64,000 nucleotides of DNA from Kribbella sp. VKM Ac-2568 (GCF_004345365.1 NZ_SLVF01000004.1:310001-374000), one strand, 5' to 3'; positions 7,500 through 16,716 are shown, counted from the first letter of the stretch. Numbers and translations: made by a program. The notes: a model not told the origin generated them from the letters alone.

Positions 7500-9869
7500 T
7501 CAGGTGGAGCGGAGGAGTTGCTCGAGGTCGGTGGCGCCGTGGGCGTTGTGTTTTTCGTGGATGGACAGGGCTATTCGCCATTCCCGGCGGGCTTCGGGGA
7601 GGCGGTCCTGGGCTCGGTGGAGCTCGCCGAGGCTCTTGCGGATGTCCGCCTCGCAGAGCCAGTCGCCGTACTGGCCGGCGATGGCCAATCCCTCGCTCTG
7701 GTGGGCGATTGCCTCGTCGTAGCGTCCTTCCGCCATCCGTAGGCGGCCGAGCTCGTTCAGTACTTCGGCCTGCCGGGTGGCCGCGCCCGCCTTGCGGTAG
7801 AGGTCCAGGCTCTCGTGCAGGGCGTCGCTGGCCACGGAGTACTGGCCGGCTTCGCGGTAGGCGACTCCGACGTTCTGCGCGACCTGACCGCGGTGGCGCT
7901 CCATCCCCGGCTCGACCAGGAGGTCCAGTGCCTCGTTGAAGTGCCATTGAGCTGTCTCGGCCGCGCCCGTCTTCAGGTAGAGCATGCCGAGCGCGAGGCA
8001 TGCCCAGGCGGCTCGCTGCGGGATCCCGAGGCTCAGGCCGATCTCCCGGGCGCGCTCGGCGTACGGGATGCCGTCGGTTGTCCTGCCGGTGCGTTCCAGG
8101 ACGTGGCTGAGGCTGCTCAGGCAGAGTGCCTGCAGGTTGCCGTCTCCCGCCGCCTCGGCCGCGTCGATCGCGTGCCGCAGGGGGGCCACGGCCTGCTCGT
8201 ACTGGCCGAGTTCGGCGTGAGCCGCGCCCAGGTCGTGGAGCACGAGGCCCTCTGCCGTTCGATCGGGCTGACCGCTGACGAGGCGCAGTACGGCCTCGTT
8301 GGCCTGTAGCCACTCGATCCACGCCCGCCGAAGCGTGTAGTAGGCGTTCAGCCCGACAGCCAGCTGTACTGCGAGCTGCGGGTGCTCCTGGGTCGCCTGC
8401 TGCAGGATCGCGGGGAGTCCGGGCCGCTCGACGTCCAACCAGGCAACGATCTCCTCCTGGCCGGAGAGGTCGTCGGCAGCGGCCAGCCACTCCTTGTCGA
8501 GCCACGTCTCGCGCGTAGCACCGTGCCCGGCGTACTCGCTGGCCTTCCAGACGACAGCCGACACCCGTCGAACCCAGCGGCTGGTCGCCGCCGCCCTGTC
8601 CTGCTCCGACAGCATCTGGTCGGCAAGCTCGCGGGCGGCGACCCGTACGAGGTCATGCAGCCTGTACCGCCCTGGGCTGGGCGTCGTGAGCAAGTGCACG
8701 TCCACCAGCCGCTCCAGTACGACGACAGCCTCTGGCTCAGGGCTGTCCGAAAGAGCAGCTGCCAGGGCCGACGTGAGCTCCATACAGTCCGACAACCCGA
8801 GCAGCGCGAACATCGTGACGGCCTGTACGTCGATCGGGTCGTCGCTGCCCGCGAGTTGCTCGATGGACAGCACCAGCGTCGCCCGTACGCCGGAGTCGTC
8901 CAGCTGAAGCTCGTCCAGCCTGCGGCGGCCGTTCTCCAGGCGCTCGGCCAGGTGTGCGACCGGCCAGGTCGGGCGGGAGGCCAGCCGGGCCCCGGCCATC
9001 CGGATCGCCAGCGGCAGGCCACCGCACTGCCGGACCACCTCGGCGCACTCGTCCTCCGGGGCGTCCGGTCGCTCCGAGATGCGGCGGAGCATCTCGATGC
9101 ACTCCTCCAGCGGTGGTTCGCCCAGCTGGAACTGGCGGCCACCAAGGCCGGCCATGCTCCGGCGACTCGTCACCAGGACGGCGCAGCCACCCGCGCCGGG
9201 CAGGAGGGGGCGGAGCTGCTCCTTGTCGGAGGCGTTGTCGAGGAGAAGGACCAGCCGCCGCCCGGCGAGCGCAGTACGGAACCGTGCTGAGGCCGTGGCC
9301 AGGTCGGGTGGCGTCGTCACGCCCAGGTCCTCCAACAGATAGGTCAGGGCCTCCAGCGGCTCCAGTGGCGGGCCGATGCCGAAGCCGCGGAGGTCCAGGT
9401 ACAGCTGGCCGTCGGGGAAGTAGTCAGCCACCTGGTGCGCAGCATGCACGGCCAGGGTGGTCTTGCCGATCCCGCCCATGCCGGTGATCGCCGTGACGCT
9501 GGCACCCCTGGCAGCGATCAAGTGGCGGGTGAGTATGTCCAGCTCTCGTACCCGGCCGGTGAAGTCGCCGGTAGCGAACGGCAGTTGCCGGGGAGAGGCG
9601 CTGATCGGGGGCTTGGGGCGCTGCTTGTCCGGTGAGGTGGTCTTGCCGCGGCGCGAGGCTGCGGCTTCCAGAGAGGCCCGCTGGTCGGCGTCCAGATGGA
9701 GCGCTTCGGCCAGGGCGGAGACGGTGCTCAGCTGGGGGTAGCGCCGGGTGCCGCGTTCGAGGGTGCTGATCGCCTGCACGCTCACGCCTGAGCCGACCGA
9801 CAGCTCGTCCTGGGTCAGGCCGGCGGCGGTCCGGTGTCTGCGGAGGAGCGCCGCGAACTGCGAATCCAC
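7500..9869 (-). CDS. XRE HTH / NB-ARC / TPR regulator (STAND ATPase, SARP-like without the SARP domain)
   Basis: A 789-residue multidomain regulator. Residues 1-63 form an XRE-type helix-turn-helix (LLRRHRTAAGLTQDEL, then VSVQAISTLERG). The NB-ARC ATPase spans about 105-400, with Walker A GMGGIGKTT at 130-138, Walker B LVLLLDNA at 206-213, and a GGLPLAIRMAG motif near 292. The C-terminal third is a series of tetratricopeptide-like repeats, for example the RAREIGLSLG and LYRKAGAATRQAE helices. By family, it is an ATP-gated switch that oligomerises on ligand or protein binding and controls transcription, often of secondary metabolism. The start is a GTG with GGAGG nine bases upstream. It is divergent from a small LuxR-type gene. 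Confidence 0.88.
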   Translation of the reverse strand: MDSQFAALLRRHRTAAGLTQDELSVGSGVSVQAISTLERGTRRYPQLSTVSALAEALHLDADQRASLEAAASRRGKTTSPDKQRPKPPISASPRQLPFATGDFTGRVRELDILTRHLIAARGASVTAITGMGGIGKTTLAVHAAHQVADYFPDGQLYLDLRGFGIGPPLEPLEALTYLLEDLGVTTPPDLATASARFRTALAGRRLVLLLDNASDKEQLRPLLPGAGGCAVLVTSRRSMAGLGGRQFQLGEPPLEECIEMLRRISERPDAPEDECAEVVRQCGGLPLAIRMAGARLASRPTWPVAHLAERLENGRRRLDELQLDDSGVRATLVLSIEQLAGSDDPIDVQAVTMFALLGLSDCMELTSALAAALSDSPEPEAVVVLERLVDVHLLTTPSPGRYRLHDLVRVAARELADQMLSEQDRAAATSRWVRRVSAVVWKASEYAGHGATRETWLDKEWLAAADDLSGQEEIVAWLDVERPGLPAILQQATQEHPQLAVQLAVGLNAYYTLRRAWIEWLQANEAVLRLVSGQPDRTAEGLVLHDLGAAHAELGQYEQAVAPLRHAIDAAEAAGDGNLQALCLSSLSHVLERTGRTTDGIPYAERAREIGLSLGIPQRAAWACLALGMLYLKTGAAETAQWHFNEALDLLVEPGMERHRGQVAQNVGVAYREAGQYSVASDALHESLDLYRKAGAATRQAEVLNELGRLRMAEGRYDEAIAHQSEGLAIAGQYGDWLCEADIRKSLGELHRAQDRLPEARREWRIALSIHEKHNAHGATDLEQLLRST

Positions 9870-9898
9870 CCGCTGACACCTCCAGGAAAATCCGCAGT

Positions 9899-9945
9899 TG
9901 TATGGGTGAACTGTATGGGTTGTACCTGGTGGAGCGGTCTGTACC
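9899..9945. promoter_or_regulatory. direct repeats in the STAND/LuxR divergent promoter region
   Basis: Two exact copies of TGTATGGGT begin at 9899 and 9912, a 13-base period. They are followed by two copies of TGTACC, at 9921 and 9940. The cluster sits between the start codons of the XRE/NB-ARC gene and the LuxR-type gene. Direct repeats of this kind are typical targets of SARP or XRE regulators. Function is inferred from placement only. Confidence 0.4.
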
Positions 9946-9988
9946 AGTCCAGAATTGACCCCGCACGACAACTGGGGAGGAGATGTGG

Positions 9989-10285
9989 ATGTCGGTTTAC
10001 CAGGCTGTTCCTGCGGTGCGACGCGAGGATTTCGCACCGGAGGTCGTCTGTGAGGTCTACGAGCTGGGCTCGCGGCGCCGGACCCCGGCTGCCGCGAAGC
10101 AACTGACCAGCCGCCAGGTGACGATCGGCCGGCTGATGGCGACCGGCGCCAAGGACGCCGCGATCGCACGGCAGCTCGGTCTCTCGCTGCGCACCGTCCG
10201 GGCCGAGATCAGCGCCCTGATCGAGGGACTCGGAGCGCGTTCGCGCTTCCAGGCCGGCTGCCTGCTGGTCCGCCGCTTCGGCTGA
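9989..10285 (+). CDS. small LuxR-type helix-turn-helix protein
   Basis: A 98-residue protein that is little more than a DNA-binding domain. The C-terminal 60 residues match a LuxR HTH: LTSRQVTIGRLMATGAKD, AAIARQLGLSLRTVRAEIS, then a basic GARSRFQAG tail. There is no receiver, PAS or ligand-binding domain. The start favoured is the second ATG, six bases after GGAGGAG; an ATG two codons earlier is too close to that site. It is divergent from the STAND regulator and about 35 bases upstream of mshB. It may act as an accessory or competing DNA binder for the neighbouring regulator, but this is inference. Confidence 0.75.
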   Translation: MSVYQAVPAVRREDFAPEVVCEVYELGSRRRTPAAAKQLTSRQVTIGRLMATGAKDAAIARQLGLSLRTVRAEISALIEGLGARSRFQAGCLLVRRFG

Positions 10286-10320
10286 GCGGGACTGTCCCCG
10301 CGCCAACGTACGCTGGCGCC

Positions 10321-11232
10321 ATGAGTGAGCTTCCAGACCGCCGGCTGCTGTTGGTGCACGCACATCCTGACGACGAGACGATCAACAACGGCGTCACGAT
10401 GGCGCGCTATGTGGCCGAGGGCGCCCAGGTCACGCTGGTGACCTGCACCCTCGGCGAGGAGGGCGAGGTGCTGGTGCCCGAGCTGGCCCACCTGGCCGCG
10501 GACCAGACCGACCAGCTCGGCGGGCACCGGATCGGCGAGCTGGCCGCCGCGATGGAGGAGCTCGGGGTCACGGACCACCGGTTCCTCGGCAGCCCGGGCA
10601 AGTACCGCGACACTGGGATGATCTACGACGACGACGGCAACGCGGCCGTCCCGCCGGAGACCCGGCCGGACAGCTTCTGGCAGGCCGACCTGCTGACCGC
10701 GGCGAACGACCTGGTCCCGGTCATCCGCGAGCTCCGCCCGCAGGTGCTGGTGACGTACGACCAGTACGGCAACTACGGACACCCCGACCACGTGAAGGCT
10801 CACCGGGTCGCCACCTACGCGGCCGCCCTGGCCGCCGCCCCGTCGTACCGGGAGGACCTCGGGCCCGCCTGGGACATCGCCAAGATCTACTGGATGGCGA
10901 TGGCGGAGTCGAGCATGCGGGAGAGCCTGCGCAAGTTGCGTGAGTCGGGCGACACCACGACCTTCGAGGGGCTGGACCCGGAGGGACCGCTCGGCCCGTT
11001 CATCACCCCGGACCGCTTCCTCGACTGCGTGATTCAGGCCAACGGCTACATCGACCGCAAGATGAACGCGATGAAGGCGCACGCCACCCAGATCACCGTG
11101 GACGGCCCGTTCTTCGCCCTCTCCAACAACAACGGCAACGAGATCTGGGGCAGCGAGGCCTACCGCCTGGTGAAGGGCACCGCCGCACCGGGCCCGGACG
11201 GCCTCGAACACGACCTCTTCGCCGGCCTGTGA
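10321..11232 (+). CDS. mshB: N-acetyl-GlcN-inositol deacetylase MshB (mycothiol biosynthesis)
   Basis: A 303-residue zinc deacetylase of the LmbE family. It removes the acetyl group from GlcNAc-inositol in the second step leading to mycothiol, the actinobacterial low-molecular-weight thiol. The hallmark AHPDDE is at residues 14-19; His15 and Asp18, with His154 of GNYGHPDH, match the known zinc ligands His13, Asp16 and His147 of the mycobacterial enzyme. The length matches the family (about 300). A -10 hexamer TACGCT ends six bases before the ATG and no ribosome site is visible, so the mRNA is probably leaderless. It is cytoplasmic. Mca and MPI-type paralogues are possible alternatives, but the closest fit is MshB. 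Confidence 0.9.
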   Translation: MSELPDRRLLLVHAHPDDETINNGVTMARYVAEGAQVTLVTCTLGEEGEVLVPELAHLAADQTDQLGGHRIGELAAAMEELGVTDHRFLGSPGKYRDTGMIYDDDGNAAVPPETRPDSFWQADLLTAANDLVPVIRELRPQVLVTYDQYGNYGHPDHVKAHRVATYAAALAAAPSYREDLGPAWDIAKIYWMAMAESSMRESLRKLRESGDTTTFEGLDPEGPLGPFITPDRFLDCVIQANGYIDRKMNAMKAHATQITVDGPFFALSNNNGNEIWGSEAYRLVKGTAAPGPDGLEHDLFAGL

Positions 11233-11374
11233 TTCGCTGAGCCGCGGGCCTGCTGACCGGTAGCGAGGGCGGTGCTAAGCCCTCCCTCGCTACCGAGTTG
11301 CCTGCAGAAGGCAAGTGACAGTCCCCACACCCACTGTTGAGGCATCAACCAGTGAGGGCCTCTAGGCTGCAGTG

Positions 11375-11890
11375 GTGACGTCGGATCCCAGTGGCAGCAT
11401 CGCGCCCAGGGACTTCCGTACTGCGCTGGGCCGGTTCCCGTCGGGGATCACGATCATGAGCACGCTGCAGAGTGGCGTCGCTCATGCGATGACGGCGAGC
11501 GCCTTCACCTCGGTCTCGCTGGACCCTCCGCTGGTGCTGGTCTGCGTCGACAAGGGCGTCCGGATGCACGACGCGGTACTCGACTGCGGGTACTGGGCCG
11601 TCTCGGTGATCGCGGAGAGTCACCGTGACCTCGCGGAACGCTTCGCCCACTCGGGCCGGAACCTGCTCAGCCAGTTCGACGGCGTTGCCACTGCGGCGGG
11701 GCCGAAGACGGGTTGCCCGCTGATCGAGGGAGCGCTCTCCTGGCTGGAGTGCCGGACCTGGGCGACCTACGACGGCGGCGACCACACGATCGTGGTCGGC
11801 GAGGTGATCAGTCTGGCCGCGAACGAGGCGACTGACCCCGGTCCCCTGATCTACTACGCGGGGCAGTACCGGGAACTCGGGGGCAGCTGA
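11375..11890 (+). CDS. flavin reductase family protein (FMN-binding split barrel)
   Basis: About 171 residues with a flavin-reductase-like FMN-binding domain. Typical features are FRTALGRFPSGITIMST, the HAMTASAFTSVSLDPPLVLVCV stretch that lines the flavin site, and the later GDHTIVVGEV strand. Such proteins reduce FMN/FAD with NAD(P)H, often for a two-component monooxygenase, but no partner oxygenase is adjacent. A TAGGCT -10 ends six bases before the second of two tandem GTG codons, so that GTG is taken as the start of a leaderless mRNA; the first GTG is three bases upstream. It lies between mshB and the VanW gene with no obvious pathway link. Confidence 0.85.
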   Translation: MTSDPSGSIAPRDFRTALGRFPSGITIMSTLQSGVAHAMTASAFTSVSLDPPLVLVCVDKGVRMHDAVLDCGYWAVSVIAESHRDLAERFAHSGRNLLSQFDGVATAAGPKTGCPLIEGALSWLECRTWATYDGGDHTIVVGEVISLAANEATDPGPLIYYAGQYRELGGS

Positions 11891-11954
11891 CACCTGCCCG
11901 TCCCGTAGTATGTGCCGTTGCTGTCACTTGGTTCGAGCAGGAGGACTCTGTCCG

Positions 11955-13721
11955 GTGGGGAGAAATCAGCTCGCGGGGATCATCGCCGCGGCGGGACTCG
12001 GGGTGCTCGTGCTCGGGTACGGTCTGGCGTTCGCGCTGACCGGAGACAAGGTTCCGGGGGACACGACAGTACTGGGGATTCCCCTCGGTGGACTGTCCGA
12101 GAAGGATGCCAAGGCCAAGCTGGAGGCCGGGCTGAAGGATCGCCTGGTGCTGCCGATCAAGGTCAAGGCCGGCGGTTCGACGTTCCAGGTGAAGCCGGTC
12201 GAGGCGGGGCTCAGCCTTGACGTCGACGCGACCGTCGCCGACGCGGGGGCCGGGCGGAGCCTGAACCCGGCGCGGATCTGGAACGCGATGACCGGCGGCG
12301 ACGCTGTCGACCCGGTGGTGAAGAAGAACGACGCCAAGCTCAAGGCGGCGATCGACAAGCTCGCCACCCAGGTGAACCGGCCCGCGACCGAGGGCACCAT
12401 CACCTTCGAGAACGCGAAGGCGGTGCAGCACCCGTCCGCGGACGGCCTGCAGCTCGACAACGCCAAGGCCACCGAGACGGTCGTCTCGGGCTTCCCGTCC
12501 GACGGCAACCCGAAGGATCTGGCGGTCGGCGTCACCAAGCCGAAGGCCGGGACCGACGCCATCGACAAGGCGATGGCCGAGTACGCCGTACCGGCGATGT
12601 CCGGGCCGATCCGGCTGACCGTCGGGGACAAGGGCGTGGAGCTGAAGCCGCGCGAGCTCGCGCCCGCGCTGAAGCTGGTCGCCAAGGACGGCTCTTTCAC
12701 GCCGAGCCTGAACGCGAAAATGCTCGAGCCGTTGTTCGCCGAGCGGTTCAAGGAGCTGGAGACGCCGCCGAAGGACGCGTCGGTGGCGATCGTGGCCGGC
12801 AGGCCGAAGGTGGTCCCGGCGGTCGACGGCATGGTCGTCGCCCGCGACAAGGTGGTTCCGGCCATCCTGGGCGTGCTGCCGAAGCCCGAGGGTGAGCGCA
12901 GGGCCGCGGTCGGCCTGTCCAAATCCAAGGCCGAGGTCACCACCGAGGCGGCCACCGCGCTCGGCATCAAGGAGGTGATGGGGGAGTTCACCACGAAGTT
13001 CCCGCACGCCGCCTACCGCAACGTGAACATCGGCACCGCGGCGCGCAAGATCAACGGCACGCTGCTGAAGCCGGGCGAGACGTTCAGCCTGAACAAGATC
13101 GTCGGTGAGCGCACCAAGGAGAACGGCTTCACCGAGGGCAACATCATCAACGGCGGCAAGTTCGTCCTCGACCTGGGCGGCGGCGTCTCGCAGTCGGCCA
13201 CCACCACCTTCAACGCGGCCTTCTTCGCCGGCCTGAAGGATGTCGAGCACAAGGCCCACAGCGTCTACATCAGCCGCTACCCGGTCGGTCGCGAGGCGAC
13301 CGTGGCCTGGCCGTCGGTCGACCTGAAGTTCCTGAACGACTCCGGCCACGGCGTCCTCGTGCAGACCCTGTTCACCGCGTCCACGCCGGGCAGCCAGGGC
13401 AGCATCACGGTGAAGATCTGGGGCACCAAGGTCTGGGACGTCACCGCCGGCGCCTCCGCGCGGACCAACCCCCGCGCGCCGGGCCTGGTCTACAACACCG
13501 CGGCCGACTGCCGGCCGCAGGCGCCGACCGGCGGCTTCGACATCAGGATCTACCGGTACTTCGCGAAGAACGGGCAGCGGGTCAAGACCGAGTCCTTCGT
13601 GACGAAGTACAACGCGGCCGACGACATCCGCTGCGGCCCGAAGCCGGGCACCCCGCCGCCGAACACCCCGCCCACGCCGGGGACGTCGAAGCCCTCGCCG
13701 ACGACTCGTCCGCCGAGCTGA
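11955..13721 (+). CDS. membrane-anchored VanW family protein
   Basis: A 588-residue cell-envelope protein. A signal anchor occupies about residues 6-28 (LAGIIAAAGLGVLVLGYGLA). Two repeated YoaR-like putative peptidoglycan-binding domains follow, each with a GDTTVLGIPLGGLSEKDA-type or equivalent motif. The VanW domain lies at about 350-490, with PGETFSLNKIVGERT and DLGGGVSQSATTTFNA as the family signatures. The C-terminus is Pro/Thr/Ser-rich. VanW was named from vancomycin-resistance clusters, but its biochemical role is not established, and the wider family is ubiquitous in actinobacteria. The start is a GTG ten bases after AGGAGG. A strong hairpin terminator lies 13 bases after the stop. Confidence 0.87.
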   Translation: MGRNQLAGIIAAAGLGVLVLGYGLAFALTGDKVPGDTTVLGIPLGGLSEKDAKAKLEAGLKDRLVLPIKVKAGGSTFQVKPVEAGLSLDVDATVADAGAGRSLNPARIWNAMTGGDAVDPVVKKNDAKLKAAIDKLATQVNRPATEGTITFENAKAVQHPSADGLQLDNAKATETVVSGFPSDGNPKDLAVGVTKPKAGTDAIDKAMAEYAVPAMSGPIRLTVGDKGVELKPRELAPALKLVAKDGSFTPSLNAKMLEPLFAERFKELETPPKDASVAIVAGRPKVVPAVDGMVVARDKVVPAILGVLPKPEGERRAAVGLSKSKAEVTTEAATALGIKEVMGEFTTKFPHAAYRNVNIGTAARKINGTLLKPGETFSLNKIVGERTKENGFTEGNIINGGKFVLDLGGGVSQSATTTFNAAFFAGLKDVEHKAHSVYISRYPVGREATVAWPSVDLKFLNDSGHGVLVQTLFTASTPGSQGSITVKIWGTKVWDVTAGASARTNPRAPGLVYNTAADCRPQAPTGGFDIRIYRYFAKNGQRVKTESFVTKYNAADDIRCGPKPGTPPPNTPPTPGTSKPSPTTRPPS

Positions 13722-13733
13722 ATCACCCGATCG

Positions 13734-13762
13734 AGGCCGCTCCCTGCTGGGGAGCGGCCTTT
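13734..13762 (+). terminator. hairpin terminator after the VanW gene
   Basis: An 11-bp perfect stem (AGGCCGCTCCC / GGGAGCGGCCT) with a five-base loop is followed by TT. It lies in the short gap between the VanW gene and the convergent MazF/PemK-like gene and could work for both. Confidence 0.85.
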
Positions 13763-13776
13763 GTCGTTCGTAGGTC

Positions 13777-14208
13777 TCAGGCGCGGTGGAGTTCGTGCAG
13801 GTGGTCGGCGACCGTGTTGAACATGGTCTCGCCGATCACCGCGCCCTCGCGCCGGACCTGCCGCGGGTCGACCCGCAGTACGCGATCGAGCCGTACTTCG
13901 CTGTTGCGGCCTTCCTTGTCCCAGGCGCCGTTGCCGATGTCCAGCCAGACGCGTCCCCAGCGGGCCTCGTCGGCCGCGTCGCGGTCGTGGTCCTTGCTGG
14001 TCAGGATCAACGCGAGCAGCCACGGCCCGTCCGAGCCGACCACCAGCACCGGGCGGTCCTTGCCCCGGTGGTGGTCCTCCTCGAACGGCACCCAGGTCCA
14101 GACGATCTCGCCCGGATCGGCCACCCCGTCGTCCGGGTGCGGCGTGTACTCGACGTGCACCGTGCCCTCGTAGTCGCCTGCGTACTCCGGCCGCGCCACC
14201 TCTGCCAT
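13777..14208 (-). CDS. MazF/PemK-like family protein
   Basis: A 143-residue protein resembling the PemK/MazF toxin fold: PGEIVWTWVPFEED, then GKDRPVLVVGS near the start of the core barrel and a late LDRVLRVDPRQVRREGAVIG. In actinobacteria this subgroup often occurs alone without an antitoxin. No antitoxin-like gene sits upstream here, because the neighbour is an MFS exporter on the other strand. RNase activity is therefore possible but not assured. The -10 hexamer TAAGGT ends six bases before the ATG, implying a leaderless mRNA. No signal peptide is present. Confidence 0.75.
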   Translation of the reverse strand: MAEVARPEYAGDYEGTVHVEYTPHPDDGVADPGEIVWTWVPFEEDHHRGKDRPVLVVGSDGPWLLALILTSKDHDRDAADEARWGRVWLDIGNGAWDKEGRNSEVRLDRVLRVDPRQVRREGAVIGETMFNTVADHLHELHRA

Positions 14209-14267
14209 GCGCCGACCTTACCGATCCCCATCCCTCACACCCGGCACCCACGGCGCGTTCAACCCGC

Positions 14268-15674
14268 GTGTGGACAACGACTGCTGACACCAGACCCGCA
14301 ACAGGCCGTACCGCGATCCTCGCCATCCTGCTGACCGGGCAGTTCATGGCGAACGTGGACACCGCGGTCGCGAACACCGCTGCGCCGTCGATCGGCGCGA
14401 CCCTCGGAGCCTCGGAGGGCCAGGTCGCCCTGGTCGTCTCCGGCTACGTCGTCGCCTTCGCGGTGCTGCTGATCACCGGGGCCCGGCTCGGGTCGTCGCT
14501 CGGGTACCGCCGGGTCTTCCTGCTCGGGCTACAGGTGTTCACGGCGGCTTCGCTGGTCTGCGGGATCGCCCCGGAGGTCTACTCGCTGACGGTGGCCCGG
14601 TTCGTCCAAGGCGCCGGAGCCGCGCTGATGGTGCCGCAGGTGCTGAGCGGCATCCAGTTGCACTTCGCCGGGCGGGAGCGGGTGAAGGCGCTCGGATTCT
14701 TCTCGATCGCGTTGTCCGGGGGAGCCGTCGCCGGACAGGTGCTCGGCGGTCTGCTGATCTCGGCTGACCTGTTCGGCACCGCCTGGCGGCCGATCTTCCT
14801 GATCAACGTGCCGATCGGGATCGGGCTCACCCTGGTCGCGCTGCGGCGCCTGCCGGCCGATGGGGTCCACGACGAGCGGCAGTCGATCGACCTCCGTGGC
14901 GTGGTCAGCTTGTCCGCGGCCGTCCTGCTGGTGATCGTGCCGTTGCTGCTCGGTTCGGAGCGCGGCTGGCCGGCCTGGGCCTGGATCTGCCTGGCTCTGA
15001 GCGTCCCGATGATCGTGCTGTTCGAACAGGGCGAGCGCCGCGCGGCTGCGGCAGGTGGCCGCCCGCTGATCGCCCGGCAGGTACTGCGGTCGTCCGCGGT
15101 GCGGGCGGGTCTGCTCGCCCACGGTGTCACCACAGCCGGGTACTTCGCGCTGCTCTTCGTCCTGGCGCTCTACCTGCAGCAGGGACTCGGCAAGGGCCCG
15201 GCGTACTCGGGGTTCGCGATGGTGGTGTGGGTGGCAGCGTTCGGGCTCGCCGGGCCGATCCTGCCGCGGCTGCCCGAGCGGTTCGGCTGGATGCCGGTGA
15301 TCGGGTGTTCGCTGCTGGTGGTGGGTTACCTCGCCGTGCTGGCCTATCTGGTGCTCGGTGGACGCTCTGGCCCGTTGTTGTTCGCTCTGCTGGGGATCGG
15401 CGGCCTGGGGCTTGGGTTCAGCTCGAACACGCTCATCGGGGCGATCACCTCAGCCATGCCCACGCAGTACGCGTCTGATCTGTCCGGGGTCGTCGCCACG
15501 AATGCGCAGCTGTCCGGGGCGCTCGGGGTGGCGGTGGCCGGCTCCATCTACGCCGCGCTGGTTAGTGGTTCTACCTCGCCGGCGGGCGCGCTGAGCGCAG
15601 TGCTGGCGGGGTTTGCTGGGCTTGCCTTGATTGGGGCGGGGTCAGCTCTCCGGCTGGTGCCCCGGGCCGGCTAG
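14268..15674 (+). CDS. MFS multidrug exporter, DHA2-like
   Basis: A 468-residue polytopic membrane protein of the major facilitator superfamily. It shows the drug:H+ antiporter pattern: the first helix with FMANVDTAVANTAAPSI, motif A-like GARLGSSLGYRRVFLLG in the loop between helices 2 and 3, and VARFVQGAGAALMVPQ in helix 4. About 13-14 hydrophobic segments suggest the DHA2 family. Probable role is efflux of a toxic compound or metabolite; the substrate is unknown. The start is a GTG with a weak ribosome site, and an alternative start a few codons later cannot be excluded. Its last 11 codons overlap tail-to-tail with the convergent GNAT gene. Confidence 0.88.
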   Translation: MWTTTADTRPATGRTAILAILLTGQFMANVDTAVANTAAPSIGATLGASEGQVALVVSGYVVAFAVLLITGARLGSSLGYRRVFLLGLQVFTAASLVCGIAPEVYSLTVARFVQGAGAALMVPQVLSGIQLHFAGRERVKALGFFSIALSGGAVAGQVLGGLLISADLFGTAWRPIFLINVPIGIGLTLVALRRLPADGVHDERQSIDLRGVVSLSAAVLLVIVPLLLGSERGWPAWAWICLALSVPMIVLFEQGERRAAAAGGRPLIARQVLRSSAVRAGLLAHGVTTAGYFALLFVLALYLQQGLGKGPAYSGFAMVVWVAAFGLAGPILPRLPERFGWMPVIGCSLLVVGYLAVLAYLVLGGRSGPLLFALLGIGGLGLGFSSNTLIGAITSAMPTQYASDLSGVVATNAQLSGALGVAVAGSIYAALVSGSTSPAGALSAVLAGFAGLALIGAGSALRLVPRAG

Positions 15675-16589
15675 GTACCGGTAGCGGTAGGCCTCTGCGT
15701 ACCCGAGGTTCGTGTAGGTGGTCATGGCGGGGATGTTGTCCTCGACCACCTCCAGGTAGCTGCGGCGGCCGCCAAGAGGCCCTGCCCAGCGTGTGAGGCC
15801 CTGCAGGACCGCCGTTGCGAGCCCGCGGCGCCGGTACTGCGGGTCGACCCGCACGGCGTCCACTCCGAGCCAGTGGCCGGTCATGGAGCCTCGGCCGACC
15901 GCCACGACCCGCCCGTCCAGCGAGACCGAGGCGAAGGCCGCGTGAGGCGCTCCCTCCATCACTGCCGGCGCGGGAGCCGGTACAGGCCCTTCAAAGGCCG
16001 TCTCGTACCACGCTGCGTCCGGCTGAGGGCTCACAGTCACCTCGTACTCCGGAGCGGCGTTCACCAGGTCCAGCGAGGTGTGCATGACCAGTACGTCGGC
16101 CTGCCAGGGGCGGGCGTCCTTCCAGCCGTGCTCCTGGAGCTCATTGGCCTCGGGGCTGTTCAGGCGTACCAGGGCCAGCGCGGGCAGGCCTCGCTCCTCA
16201 TAGAAGTCCTCCGCGTGCTTGAGGGCGTCGCTGAGGGACATGCCCGGATCGCCTGCGGGCAGGAGGGAATTCGCCCGGCCGGTCCACCCTGACGACGCCC
16301 GCAGCAGCCACTGCCCTACGTACGAGGTCTCCACAGCGGGTCTGCCGAGCGCGGTGGTGAGGAAGAGTTGCTCCACGTCCACCGGCCGGAGGGGGAGCGG
16401 GGGGATCGGTTTGGCGGCCACCACATCCTCCCAACGGATCGGATGAAGCGTACTGTCAGCATGCCGGACAACCAGGGTGGCGGAGTCGATCGACTGCAGC
16501 ACCCCGAGCACATCGGTCAGCTGGCCGCCCGGCAGCCGGTGGCGAACTACGACACGGTGGCCGATATCACGGGCACTGAGGCCTGACAC
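15642..16589 (-). CDS. GNAT family N-acetyltransferase, two-domain
   Basis: A 315-residue protein. The C-terminal 150 residues form a GNAT acetyl-CoA-dependent acetyltransferase fold, with the acetyl-CoA-binding motif VDPQYRRRGLATAVLQGL and a following YLEVVEDNIPAMTTYTNLGY typical of the family. The N-terminal part (about residues 1-70) is a small beta-barrel-like segment (GHRVVVRHRLPGG, VLQSIDSATLVVRH) that is shared by a known actinobacterial GNAT subgroup. The substrate is unknown. The start is a GTG with AGGAG eight bases upstream. Its 3' end overlaps the MFS gene on the opposite strand by 33 bases. Confidence 0.86.
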   Translation of the reverse strand: MSGLSARDIGHRVVVRHRLPGGQLTDVLGVLQSIDSATLVVRHADSTLHPIRWEDVVAAKPIPPLPLRPVDVEQLFLTTALGRPAVETSYVGQWLLRASSGWTGRANSLLPAGDPGMSLSDALKHAEDFYEERGLPALALVRLNSPEANELQEHGWKDARPWQADVLVMHTSLDLVNAAPEYEVTVSPQPDAAWYETAFEGPVPAPAPAVMEGAPHAAFASVSLDGRVVAVGRGSMTGHWLGVDAVRVDPQYRRRGLATAVLQGLTRWAGPLGGRRSYLEVVEDNIPAMTTYTNLGYAEAYRYRYLAGPGHQPES

Positions 16590-16716
16590 GATGCGGACTC
16601 CTGGCAGAGTGGGGCTGGTACTACCGTGATACTAGGTAGCCGCAGCAACTTCGAGCATCAGGAATACCGCACGCAGCACCAGTCCGCTGCGACTGCTGGC
16701 CATAGGAGGAGTACCA

